A stretch of 24,622 bases of DNA from JBKPNZ01 sp046732895 (GTDB lineage: Bacteria; Actinomycetota; Thermoleophilia; Solirubrobacterales; 70-9): assembly GCA_046732895.1 (NCBI GenBank), contig JBKPNZ010000067.1:1-24622 (forward strand), in the 5' to 3' direction. The stretch's first letter is position 1. Every line of letters starts with the position of its first letter. The translations under genes were made by a program, and so were the position numbers. Below, piece by piece: positions 7,545 through 15,541 of this stretch. The notes under the pieces were generated by a model, which saw nothing but the letters and a program-made list of their open reading frames with translations, was not told the DNA's origin and searched no databases.

Positions 7545-10162
7545 GGGAGAGCTACGAGGTCGCCGCTCGGGCGCTGCGAAAATTCGCGCGTGGCGTCGCT
7601 CGGCGCGGGTAGCGTGGGTCGTCCCCGCTGACGGCGCTTCCACGGGCGCCGCGGCCGGTATGCGAAGCGGATCGGGCGATCGCGACCACCGGCGACCCCT
7701 GCGCTGACGGCCGGCGCCGCATACCACGTACCAACCACGAAGCGCATGATGGGACCAAAGCTATAGGCGGCCGGCGCACCTACGAAATGCAGGCCCGGCA
7801 CGGTCGATTCGAGCCCCGGTCCGAGTATCGGGTAGCCGTCCCACAGCTGTAACTGCGCTACGAGGCTGCGGGAGAGAAAGCGGTACGACGAGACGTCGAC
7901 GTGGTAGCCGGTCCCGAGCAGGACGTGGTCCACCACCCGTTTCGCGCCGTCGTCGAGCATCACCTCGATGCCGCCGTTGTCGCCGGACGCGCTGACCGCG
8001 CGCCTGCCGAGGGTGATCTCGACGTCTTCAAGGCGAGAGCGCAGCCAGTCCGCGCCGCGCGGCCTCAGGGCGCGCTGGGTGATGAGCGAGCGCGCGCGGA
8101 CGGGCAACGTGCGGTACACGTCGGGTGCTGCGGCGCCCCACCCGGTCAAGCGCCCACCGACGTCAGTCGGGGGCACGATCGCCGCGTTGACGCGTCTTAC
8201 GATGCCCGTGATCTCCTCGGGCGCAAGGAACGCGAGCGATCTCGTGCGTGCCAGGACCTCGACCTGAGCACTGCACTCGTGCAGGAGCGCAGCCGACTCC
8301 AGAGCGCTCTGCCCCGCCCCTACGACAAGCACCCTTTGTCCGGCGAATGCGTCCAACTCGCAATGGTCGACCGTATGGCTGACGAGCTCCGACGGCAGGC
8401 GATCGAACGGCGGAGGGCGGTACGCGAACCCGTCCAGACCCGCGGCAACGATCACCTTGTCCGCTTCGCAGCTCTCGCCGTCCCCGAGTGTGAGCTCGAA
8501 CCCTCCGGCGACGGAGTCGACCCGTTCGACCCTTCGCTCGTCAAGATCGGGGACCGCCTGTCGCTGGTACCAATGCCCGTAGTCGATGAAATCGGCGATG
8601 GCGATGTGGTGAGGCAGCGCGCGGCCGATTTCGCGCTCGAAGTGCTCGAGCGAGAGCGAACCGGTCGGGTTGGCGATATGGGACGAGCGCCAGCGCGATC
8701 GCAGGATCATCCCTGCGGGCATCGTCTGTCGCCAAGACTCCATCGAGCGCCCGAAGCTGCGCACCGCAACGCCGGCCTGACGGCAGAAGTTGGCGGCGGA
8801 GAGCCCGTAGGGCCCCGCGCCGATGACGACGACCTTTCGTCCGAATGCGGTCGTACGCCTCCGTCGAGGCCGCCGGAGCCGCTTGCGAGGCCCGCGCGCC
8901 GCGGAGATCGATGTCTCACGGCGCAGACGCTCCCGCCCCGGCGGAGGTTGCGCCATCCGACGGCGCACCATCAGCCCGGCGCGGGCGGCGGCGGGAAGCG
9001 GATCGGAGGGCCACAGATGGGCGTGCACCGTGTGCCGCCGCGGGCGGGCGATCGCCATGGCCTGGCGGAACGAGCCGCGTGAGAGGTGCCACACCGCCGC
9101 CTGCAGGTCGGCGTCCTCCCAGCGGTACCGGAATCCCGCGCGAGCGATCCCGCCCAGCGACGGGGCTCCGCGGAGCCAGTTCGCCCAGATCGTCGCCAGC
9201 GGAACGCCGGCGGCCCCCGCGAGGGCCAGCGAGCCGTAGACCCTTGGGTTGAAGTCGATCGGCAGCAGGTCTCCCTCCGGCCGCTCGAGCAGCTCGAGCT
9301 CGAAGATTCCCTGCCAGCCGATGCTGGTGACGAAGTCGGAGGTCGTCCGCGCGAGCGCCGGCGTGAGCTCGATCGTCTCCGAATACGCAGCCGATCCGGC
9401 ATCTGGGTGCCAGGTCCGCGCGTAGCGGCTCGCGACTGCCCCTAACAGGTCCCCGCCGACGATCACCCCTCCCACGGAGACCACTGAGCCGGTCTCCCGG
9501 CGCTGGACCAGGCAGGGCATGCCGAAGTCGGCCGCCAGGTGCTTCAGCGTCCCCGGATCGTCAACGGTGACGCTGGCGCGCTGCCGCAGGCCGCCATCGT
9601 GCTCGAAGACCGACCGGCGAGGCTTCAGCACGACGGGGTAGCCGAGCGTCTCGGCAGCGGCCACGGCTTCACCGGGATCGCGACAGACCACCGTTCGTGG
9701 CGCCGGATGCCCGCTCCCCGCGGCCGCTTCGACCAGCGCGAGCTTGCTCAGAGCCCGCTTGACGGCGTCAGGCGATGGGAGCCCGGTCGATACCTCCGAA
9801 AGCAGATGCTCGCCGTGACAAGCTAGTGCCAGCAGAGTGGCGTCGCTGCCCGGCAGGAGGACGTCGTATCCGCCGCGGCGCACGGTCCGCTCCAAGTCCG
9901 CGACGAACTGCGCCGGATCACGTCGCGGATCGACGACGCTAAGGCGCTCGCGACAGAACCGCGACCACTGCGCCGCCGCGGGCCGCTCGCTGGCGGCAAC
10001 CGCGACGTCATATCCCGCCTGCCCGAGCATTCGGCAAGCAGCCACGATCGCCCTCTCCTGACCATCGGTGAGAAGTGCGCGCGGCCTGTCGCCGCTACTG
10101 CGCTTCGAGCCAGGCGAGCCGACCACCCGACGGCCTCCCGGTCCACCCTCCTTGGATTGCAT
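7541..10162 (-). CDS. ATP-grasp ligase fused to FAD/NADPH-dependent monooxygenase
   Basis: One 873-residue frame carries two enzymes. Residues about 25-400 form an ATP-grasp module: a pre-ATP-grasp half (RALLTDGQERAIVAACRMLG to DVLLPGSDATLLAL), then GYPVVLKPRRSVFE, PCLVQRRETG, and the Mg-binding end FELELLERPEGDLLPIDFNPR (E288, E290, N305). Such modules join a carboxylate to an amine or thiol through an acyl phosphate. A very basic linker (409-441, RKRLRRPRRRR) follows. Residues 443-825 are a flavin monooxygenase: FAD loop VVVIGAGPYGLSAAN (GxGxxG 448-453), NADPH loop VLVVGAGQSALESA (about 611-624), DHVLLGTGYHVD, and the closing GLHFVGAPAAYSFGP. This part resembles FMO/N-hydroxylating enzymes. 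Substrates are unknown; modification of an amino-acid-like compound is inference. It converges on glyS with shared stop bases. Its start (ATG, no clear ribosome site) is plausible, not proven. Confidence 0.88.
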   Translation of the reverse strand: MQSKEGGPGGRRVVGSPGSKRSSGDRPRALLTDGQERAIVAACRMLGQAGYDVAVAASERPAAAQWSRFCRERLSVVDPRRDPAQFVADLERTVRRGGYDVLLPGSDATLLALACHGEHLLSEVSTGLPSPDAVKRALSKLALVEAAAGSGHPAPRTVVCRDPGEAVAAAETLGYPVVLKPRRSVFEHDGGLRQRASVTVDDPGTLKHLAADFGMPCLVQRRETGSVVSVGGVIVGGDLLGAVASRYARTWHPDAGSAAYSETIELTPALARTTSDFVTSIGWQGIFELELLERPEGDLLPIDFNPRVYGSLALAGAAGVPLATIWANWLRGAPSLGGIARAGFRYRWEDADLQAAVWHLSRGSFRQAMAIARPRRHTVHAHLWPSDPLPAAARAGLMVRRRMAQPPPGRERLRRETSISAARGPRKRLRRPRRRRTTAFGRKVVVIGAGPYGLSAANFCRQAGVAVRSFGRSMESWRQTMPAGMILRSRWRSSHIANPTGSLSLEHFEREIGRALPHHIAIADFIDYGHWYQRQAVPDLDERRVERVDSVAGGFELTLGDGESCEADKVIVAAGLDGFAYRPPPFDRLPSELVSHTVDHCELDAFAGQRVLVVGAGQSALESAALLHECSAQVEVLARTRSLAFLAPEEITGIVRRVNAAIVPPTDVGGRLTGWGAAAPDVYRTLPVRARSLITQRALRPRGADWLRSRLEDVEITLGRRAVSASGDNGGIEVMLDDGAKRVVDHVLLGTGYHVDVSSYRFLSRSLVAQLQLWDGYPILGPGLESTVPGLHFVGAPAAYSFGPIMRFVVGTWYAAPAVSAGVAGGRDRPIRFAYRPRRPWKRRQRGRPTLPAPSDATREFSQRPSGDLVALP

Positions 10163-10362
10163 GCCCTGTGGGTTGAGGTGTCTTGCTTGTGCCGTCAGTT
10201 ACCCCAACGGCGCGGAATCGACTCCCGCTTCTCGTTGCCTCATCTGGGCGACGATACACACTCTCACCGCATGGATCGGCGGTTCGCAGGCGGAGCTGGT
10301 CGCCAGCACCGTCATCATGCCTCCCGCTGATCGCCCTGCGCCTTGCGCCCCAAGGGAGGCAA

Positions 10363-10386
10363 GTAGGGGGGCACGTAGGGGGGCAA
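10363..10386. repeat. Two tandem copies of a G-rich 12-mer
   Basis: GTAGGGGGGCAC (10363-10374) is followed directly by GTAGGGGGGCAA (10375-10386). It lies in the 321-bp gap (10163-10483) between the divergent fusion gene and the AbiEi-like gene. Apart from this repeat and an AT-rich stretch at about 10404-10418 (TTTTACGTGCTATAG) that could hold a -10 element, the gap shows no recognisable gene or RNA. Confidence 0.5.
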
Positions 10387-10483
10387 TACCGGTGAGTGTG
10401 CGCTTTTACGTGCTATAGCCGACAAACCGCACACCCACCGGATAGAGCAGCGGATCGCCGCCATCGCCGCCCGCCAGCACGGC

Positions 10484-11344
10484 GTGGTCACCCATCCGCA
10501 GCTCGTGACGATCGGCCTCACCCGCGACGCGATTGCACATCGCGTGATGGCTGGTCGGCTTCACGTGCTTCATCGCGGGGTCTACGCGGTTGGCCATCCA
10601 GCAGTCACTCAGAGTGCGTTCTGGCTGGCCGCGGTCCTGGCGTGCGGCGAACATGCGGTTCTCAGCCATCGTTCGGCCGCCGAGCTCTGGGGTCTCATCG
10701 GCTCCCGCAGGGGCCTCCCGCACGTGACCGTTCCCCTCTCCCGGCAGCACGCCCATCTCCCGAGGGTCCACCGCCACGCCTCCCAAGTGCCTCCAAACGA
10801 AATGACTCGTGCCCGCGGGATCCCCGTCACCACCGTCCCGCGCACTCTCCTCGACCTCGCCGCCGTCGCGTCACGCCCCGAACTGGCAAGTGCCTTCCGC
10901 GAAGCCGAGGCGAAACGCTCGGTCACCCCTCAGAGCCTCGCGGCGGCGCTCGATCGCCACCCCGGCCGGCGCGGCAACGCCAACGTTCGAGCGGTTCTCG
11001 CCGACGCCGGCTTCGGCACGGGCATCACCCGCAGCGTCCTCGAGGCACGCTTCACGGCCTTCCTCCGCCGCCACGGGCTCCCACCACCCGCTCGCAACCG
11101 CAAGCTCCAGATCGGCCCCCTCCGCATCGAGGCCGACTGCGTCTGGCCCGAGCACCGCCTCATCGTCGAGCTCGACGGCCGGACCTTCCACGACACCGAC
11201 TCGGCCTTCGAGACCGACCGCGCTCGCGATCGCATGCTCGCCGTCCACGGGTGGCGGTGCATCCGCGTCACCGCGCGCGACGTCGACCGCGACGAGCTCC
11301 AGCTCGCACGCGACCTCCGCACCCTCCTGATGATCACTGCCTAG
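10484..11344 (+). CDS. AbiEi-like winged-helix protein with C-terminal DUF559 nuclease-like domain
   Basis: From GTG at 10484 the protein has 286 residues. The N-terminal third (LVTIGLTRDAIAHRVMAGRLHVLHRGVYAVGHP) is the winged-helix and beta segment of AbiEi-type antitoxin-domain proteins. The middle (HRSAAELWGL, VTTVPRTLLDLAAV) is also typical. The C-terminus is a Vsr/DUF559-like fold with candidate acidic residues E187 (SVLEARF), D218 (IEADCVWP) and E229/D231 (LIVELDGRTFHDT), then the DRARDRMLAVHGWRCIRVT helix-strand. Such proteins are common and often multicopy in actinobacteria; their role is unknown. No AbiEii-type toxin lies next to it. In-frame codons upstream (about 10433-10483, THRIEQRIAAIAARQHG) look like the true family N-terminus but lack ATG, GTG or TTG back to a stop at 10376-10378. 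The gene may therefore be impaired or use a rare start. Confidence 0.75.
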   Translation: MVTHPQLVTIGLTRDAIAHRVMAGRLHVLHRGVYAVGHPAVTQSAFWLAAVLACGEHAVLSHRSAAELWGLIGSRRGLPHVTVPLSRQHAHLPRVHRHASQVPPNEMTRARGIPVTTVPRTLLDLAAVASRPELASAFREAEAKRSVTPQSLAAALDRHPGRRGNANVRAVLADAGFGTGITRSVLEARFTAFLRRHGLPPPARNRKLQIGPLRIEADCVWPEHRLIVELDGRTFHDTDSAFETDRARDRMLAVHGWRCIRVTARDVDRDELQLARDLRTLLMITA

Positions 11345-11427
11345 ATAGTGGGATTGCCGACCCGGGGGCGTACCAGAAGCCTCTCGGGGTCGGGTAGGGT
11401 CGCTCCAACCGAAGCTTGGAGGAGAGA

Positions 11428-11694
11428 ATGCACGCACTAGTGATCAGGGTCACCATCGGCGACCGTGAGAAGGCCGAGGAGTTCCTGAAGGCACAGGTCG
11501 TGCCGAACGTTTCCCAGTCACCTGGATTCGTGGCGGGCTACTGGGCGAACATCGGCGGCGACAAGGGGACATCGATGATCGTCTTCGAGTCCGAGGATGC
11601 CGCGAAGGCCGTCGAGGGAAGGCTGCGCGAAACCCCGCCCGAGTTCGTGACCTTCGACAGCATCGACGTCGGCGAAATCGTCGCTCAGGCCTAG
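11428..11694 (+). CDS. Small dimeric alpha/beta-barrel (ABM-like) protein
   Basis: 88 residues starting MHALVIRVTIGDREKAEEFLKAQVVPNVSQSPGF. The ATG at 11428 has a strong GGAGGAGA ribosome site seven bases before it. The pattern fits the ferredoxin-like dimeric alpha/beta barrel of antibiotic-biosynthesis-monooxygenase (ABM) and related proteins: a first strand ending in a basic/acidic helix, PGFVAGYWANIGGDKGTSMIVFESEDAAKAV, then a last strand. Members range from heme-degrading to cofactor-free oxygenases, and many are uncharacterised; no catalytic residue can be singled out here. It is co-oriented with the R2lox gene, but 155 bp and an operator-like palindrome separate them. It may act alone. 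Confidence 0.75.
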   Translation: MHALVIRVTIGDREKAEEFLKAQVVPNVSQSPGFVAGYWANIGGDKGTSMIVFESEDAAKAVEGRLRETPPEFVTFDSIDVGEIVAQA

Positions 11695-11796
11695 CCGAAG
11701 CTGCGGGCTGGCCGCGCCCGCTTCTACTGAGGCTGACCAAGTGTGAGGTGGGTCACAGATGCCCTGGCGGGCGACTGGCCGCTCGACTAAGCTGAC

Positions 11797-11822
11797 ACCT
11801 TGTCATCAATCGGTGACAAGGT
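11797..11822. promoter_or_regulatory. Operator-like 26-bp inverted repeat upstream of the R2lox gene
   Basis: Perfect 9-bp arms ACCTTGTCA (11797-11805) and TGACAAGGT (11814-11822) flank the 8-base spacer TCAATCGG. The element ends 27 bp before the R2lox-SCP2 start codon, where a repressor would block transcription. The arm TTGTCA also resembles a -35 hexamer. TetR or GntR dimers bind sites of this form; the cognate regulator cannot be named. The remainder of 11695-11849 shows no other clear signal. Confidence 0.6.
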
Positions 11823-11849
11823 TTGCGGAGAGGCGTTCGGAGGCCAGAG

Positions 11850-13157
11850 ATGAGCGTTGCTGAGAAGGACGGGATCGACCGGCGGTCCTATGCCCACCAG
11901 ATCACCTACGACGACCTGTACCGGCGTTGGGAGGAGGGCAACTGGCGGGCATACGACATCGACTTCTCGAAGGACCGTGAGGGTTGGGAGGCGTTGAGCG
12001 ACATCCAGAAGCGCTCGGCGCTCTGGACCTACTCGATGTTCTTCTACGGCGAGGACTCGGTCACCGACAACCTCTCGCCCTACATCGACGCCGCGCCGAA
12101 GGAGGAGCAGAAGTACTTCCTCGCGACCCAGCAGGTCGACGAGGCGCGCCACTCGATCTTCTTCCACCGCTTCTTCAAGGAGGTCATCGGCGCCGGCGAC
12201 TCGATCGGCTCGACCCTCGCCTACACGGAGCCGCAGCTCGGGTGGGGGTACCGGAACGTCTTCGAGCGTCTCGACCGCATGGCCGACGAGCTCCGCCGCG
12301 ACCGCTCCCTCCCGAAGTTCGCGCAGGCGATCACGCTCTATCACCTGGTCGTCGAGGCAACGCTGGCCCAGCCCGGGCAGCACTTCATCGAGGACTTCTT
12401 CACGAAGGAGGGCACCATGCCCGGCTTCAGCGAGGGCATGCACAACGTCTCCCGCGACGAGCAGCGCCACATCGGATTCGGCGTGAAGGTCCTCTCCGAG
12501 CTCATCGCCGAGACGGACGAGTGCAAGGCCGCGATCGACGAGATCCTCCTCGAGGTCATGCCGTATTCCGTCGCCGTCTTCGTCCCCCCGAACTTCGACC
12601 GCGAGTACACGCGCTGCTACGGCTTCGAGCTGGAAGACATCTACGCCTTCGGCCTGCGCTCTGTGCACACGAAGTGGAAGGCGATCGGCTATCCGCTCGA
12701 GGACATGGCGCCCGGCGTCTTCCCGGTCGACCACGAGCTGCCGCCGGAGGAGATCGCCGGCCGCCAGATCAAGCTGCTCGAGGCAGGCGTGATGGGCGAG
12801 CCCAACGGCAAGCCCGACACCTCGCCCGAGATCCAGCGGATCTTCTTCGACGTCGTCGCCAACTCGGCGAACACCCGCGCCGTCAACGGCCACCCGCTCA
12901 AGGTCCAGTGGCGCTTCGACGACGCGGAGCCGTGGCACGTCATCGTCGAGAACGGGTCGACGCGCGCCGTCCACGGCGAGGTTCCCGATCCCGACGTCAC
13001 CCTGCGAACGACGTGGGGAGACTGGATCGGGATCTCGAAGGGGACGCTCGACCCGCGCCGCGCGGTCATGCGCCGCCGCCTGCGTGTCCGGGGCAAGCCC
13101 CGCGGCCTGCTGACGTTCGCGCGCACCTTCCCGCGCCGTGGTTCGGCGCGCATCTGA
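11850..13157 (+). CDS. R2lox-type Mn/Fe oxidase fused to SCP2 sterol-carrier domain
   Basis: 435 residues from ATG 11850 (GGAGG just upstream). The ferritin-like N-terminal part (about 20-300) carries six metal ligands spaced as in R2-like proteins: E68 (FFYGEDSV), E98 and H101 (VDEARHS), E169 (YHLVVEAT), E204 and H207 (RDEQRHIGF). V71 lies three residues after E68 and Y164 five before E169. These match the Val and Tyr that form the ether cross-link in mycobacterial R2lox (Rv0233), so it is a ligand-binding oxidase rather than a ribonucleotide reductase subunit. R2lox binds a long-chain fatty acid next to a Mn/Fe site; its reaction is unknown. Residues about 325-430 match an SCP2-like domain (VQWRFDDAEPWHVIVENGSTRAVHGEVPDPDVTLRTTWGDW). 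This domain binds lipids or acyl chains, so lipid oxidation is a reasonable inference. Confidence 0.88.
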   Translation: MSVAEKDGIDRRSYAHQITYDDLYRRWEEGNWRAYDIDFSKDREGWEALSDIQKRSALWTYSMFFYGEDSVTDNLSPYIDAAPKEEQKYFLATQQVDEARHSIFFHRFFKEVIGAGDSIGSTLAYTEPQLGWGYRNVFERLDRMADELRRDRSLPKFAQAITLYHLVVEATLAQPGQHFIEDFFTKEGTMPGFSEGMHNVSRDEQRHIGFGVKVLSELIAETDECKAAIDEILLEVMPYSVAVFVPPNFDREYTRCYGFELEDIYAFGLRSVHTKWKAIGYPLEDMAPGVFPVDHELPPEEIAGRQIKLLEAGVMGEPNGKPDTSPEIQRIFFDVVANSANTRAVNGHPLKVQWRFDDAEPWHVIVENGSTRAVHGEVPDPDVTLRTTWGDWIGISKGTLDPRRAVMRRRLRVRGKPRGLLTFARTFPRRGSARI

Positions 13158-13172
13158 CGATCAGGCACCGCT

Positions 13173-13188
13173 CGCCTGCAGGCAGGCG
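13173..13188. terminator. Short hairpin between convergent R2lox and MMPL genes
   Basis: CGCCTG (13173-13178) pairs with CAGGCG (13183-13188) around a CAGG loop, 16 nt after the R2lox stop in the 94-bp convergent gap. There is no T-run, so at most a weak or Rho-assisted terminator. Confidence 0.35.
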
Positions 13189-13251
13189 CGCGAACACAGA
13201 TCGAGCCACCTACCGAGCCGACGCGCCGGTCACACCTTGTGGGCATGTCTC

Positions 13252-15507
13252 CTACACGCGAGCCGGTGCCGGCTTCGACGGGCCCTGCGGCCCGCCGTCC
13301 GTGTGGATCTCGCCCTCGACGCCGAGGTCGGGCAGCACCCGGTCGAGCCAGCCCGGCAGCCACCAGTTCCAGCGACCCATCAGCTGCATTGCAGCCGGCA
13401 CGAGGATGAGTCGCACGAGCGTCGCGTCGAGCGCGATCGCCACGGCGTTGCCGAGCCCCAGCTCCTTGACCGACGGAACCCCGGTGAGCACGAACACCGC
13501 GAACACCGAGGTCATGATCAGCGCCGCGGAGGAGATCGTCCGCGCGCTCGACGCCAGGCCCTCGGCGACGGCGCGCTTGTTGTCCCCGTGCACCTCATAC
13601 CGCTCCCGGATGCGCGAGAGCAGGAACACCTCGTAGTCCATCGAGAGGCCGAACACCACGGCGAGCACCAGCGGCGGCGTCAGCGTGTCGATCGCCCCGG
13701 TCGACTGAAAGCCCAGGAACCCGTCGATCCAGCCCCACTGGAAGACGGCCACCAGCACGCCGTAAGCGGCTCCGATGGAAAGCAGGTTCATGAAGATCGC
13801 CTTGAGCGGCAGCAGGATCGAGCGCAACAGCACCATCAGCACGAGGAAGCTGAAGCCGAGGATGAAGGCGATGATCTTCCACATCGAGCTCGAGATCCGG
13901 GTGCGCACGTCCGTGATGCGGGCGCTCTCGCCGCCCACCGCCACATCGGCGCGCTGCGCCAGCTCCGAACCCGGCACGGTCTGGTCGCGCAGGCGCGTCA
14001 CGAGCCCGGTCGCCTGATCGGAATCGGTCGCATCCTTGGGCGTGACCGCGAGCAATGCGCCACGGCCCTCCTCCTGGGGCCTGGCGACCGCGGCCACCGC
14101 CGAGTCCGACGCCACCTGGCGAGAGAAGTCCTCGATCGCCGCCGCGTTGGCTGCGTCGCTCGGCCGGCCCTCATCGAACTCCGCCAACACCTGGATCGGG
14201 TTGGCGCCACCTCCGGTCTGCTTCGCCCAAAGCTCACTGCCGACCCGGACGTCATGGTCGGCGGGGAACTGGTCGAGCGCGCCGGTGCCGGTCTCCATCG
14301 AGAGCACGGGGATCGCGAGCGTGAGCAGGACGACCGCCACTGAGACAACGGAGAGGATCGGCCTGCGCATCACGCGCGCCGTCCACCGCTCCCAGAATGT
14401 CGAGCCGCCCGGCCGGGTGGAGCCGGGACGCCGGCGGCGATAGACGAACGTACGGCGCAGGAAGCTCATCACCGACCAGGTCACGCCACCCGCCTCCACC
14501 CGGTGCCCGAGCACCCGAATGAGAGCGGGCAGCAGCACGACCGCCGTGAGGATCGAGATGGCCACCACGATCATCGCCCCCAGGGCCATCGATCGCAGCG
14601 TCTGGTTGTCGATCATCCACAGCCCGGCGAGCGAGATCACCACGGCGATGCCCGAGAACGTCACCGCGAGCCCCGAGGTGCCGAGGGCCTGGCGACGTGC
14701 CTCGGCGGCGGGCCCGCCGGCTCGGATCTCCTCCCGGAACCGGGCGAGGATGAACAGCGAATAGTCGACGGCCACCCCGATGCCGATCATCGAGGCCATG
14801 TTGGTGACGAAGACCGACATCTCCATCTGCTGTGACAGCAGGTAGATGATCGCCCCCGTGATCATCACCGAGGCGAAGCCGAGAAGCAGTGGGAGCGAGG
14901 CCGCGGCCAGCGACCCGAACACCACCAGCAGGATGATCGCCACGATCGGGAATCCGGTCGCCTCCGCCTGCGCGAGATCCTCCTTCGAGAGCTCCTGGAG
15001 TCCAGCCCAGGCTGCGGGCTGCCCCACCATGTACGGCGTGATGCCGTCGCTCGCCTCGCCCGGATCGAGGTCGCTGCGCAGATCCGAGGCAGCATCGGTC
15101 TGGTCTCCCGGGTCGAGGTCCGAGTTGAGGGGAATGATCGCCACTCCCCCACCGACCAGCTCCGCCTGCGCCTTCGCGGCGGCGCCCGGCGGCAGGCTGA
15201 AGTGAGAGACGCCTGCGACGGCATCGCGCACGCGCCCGACCCCGGCCGCAGCCGCCGCCTCGTCGGAACCCGCCTCGGCCTCGAGCACGATGCTCACCTG
15301 GCCGTCCTTCGCTCCCTTGAAATCGCCGAGCGCGTTCTCGACATGCGCCGATTGGCTGCCGGGCACGTCGAAGCCGCCGCCGGTCAGGTTCTCCGTCTGC
15401 TTCGAAGCGAGCGGCAGCGCGACGACCACCACCGCGAGCCAGGCGCCGACCACGACCCAGCGTCTGCGCGCCAGTACGTCCGCGAGGCGCTCCATGAACG
15501 CACGCAT
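13252..15507 (-). CDS. MMPL/RND-family membrane transporter
   Basis: A 751-residue proton-driven exporter of the MmpL/YdfJ type, expected to move lipids or hydrophobic compounds across the membrane. It has the duplicated RND layout. An N-terminal helix (RRWVVVGAWLAVVVVALPLAS) leads into an extracytoplasmic loop with GGGFDVPGSQS. A helix bundle follows with the transport motif IGIGVAVDYSLFILARFREE. A second helix starts the second half (RRPILSVVSVAVVLLTLAIPV), with its loop and the second motif VFGLSMDYEVFLLSRIRERY. The Asp-Tyr pair in each motif (VDYS, MDYE) is the expected proton-relay position. The protein lacks the long cytoplasmic tail of mycobacterial MmpL3. It follows the TetR gene by 44 bp on the same strand, so TetR control is likely. 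A second start four codons in (MERLADVLARRR) is possible. Confidence 0.93.
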   Translation of the reverse strand: MRAFMERLADVLARRRWVVVGAWLAVVVVALPLASKQTENLTGGGFDVPGSQSAHVENALGDFKGAKDGQVSIVLEAEAGSDEAAAAAGVGRVRDAVAGVSHFSLPPGAAAKAQAELVGGGVAIIPLNSDLDPGDQTDAASDLRSDLDPGEASDGITPYMVGQPAAWAGLQELSKEDLAQAEATGFPIVAIILLVVFGSLAAASLPLLLGFASVMITGAIIYLLSQQMEMSVFVTNMASMIGIGVAVDYSLFILARFREEIRAGGPAAEARRQALGTSGLAVTFSGIAVVISLAGLWMIDNQTLRSMALGAMIVVAISILTAVVLLPALIRVLGHRVEAGGVTWSVMSFLRRTFVYRRRRPGSTRPGGSTFWERWTARVMRRPILSVVSVAVVLLTLAIPVLSMETGTGALDQFPADHDVRVGSELWAKQTGGGANPIQVLAEFDEGRPSDAANAAAIEDFSRQVASDSAVAAVARPQEEGRGALLAVTPKDATDSDQATGLVTRLRDQTVPGSELAQRADVAVGGESARITDVRTRISSSMWKIIAFILGFSFLVLMVLLRSILLPLKAIFMNLLSIGAAYGVLVAVFQWGWIDGFLGFQSTGAIDTLTPPLVLAVVFGLSMDYEVFLLSRIRERYEVHGDNKRAVAEGLASSARTISSAALIMTSVFAVFVLTGVPSVKELGLGNAVAIALDATLVRLILVPAAMQLMGRWNWWLPGWLDRVLPDLGVEGEIHTDGGPQGPSKPAPARV

Positions 15508-15509
15508 GG

Positions 15510-15526
15510 GCTGACGCTATGTCAGC
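15510..15526. promoter_or_regulatory. Palindrome next to the MMPL start codon
   Basis: GCTGAC (15510-15515) and GTCAGC (15521-15526) are perfect arms around GCTAT. The element begins 2 nt before the MMPL start codon on the minus strand, in the TetR-MMPL gap. It is a candidate operator or RNA hairpin over the ribosome-binding region; no ribosome site is otherwise evident. Confidence 0.5.
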
Positions 15527-15541
15527 GACGCAAGCGGCTAT

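Noticed and set aside
10484..11344. Type IV AbiE toxin-antitoxin system
   Set aside because: No AbiEii nucleotidyltransferase is adjacent; the DUF559-fused form is a common stand-alone family, so a toxin-antitoxin call is not supported.
11787..12974. Long open frame antisense to the R2lox gene
   Set aside because: Caused by high GC at codon positions; its translation is Asp/Val/Glu/Leu-rich without motifs, while the plus strand encodes a clear conserved protein.
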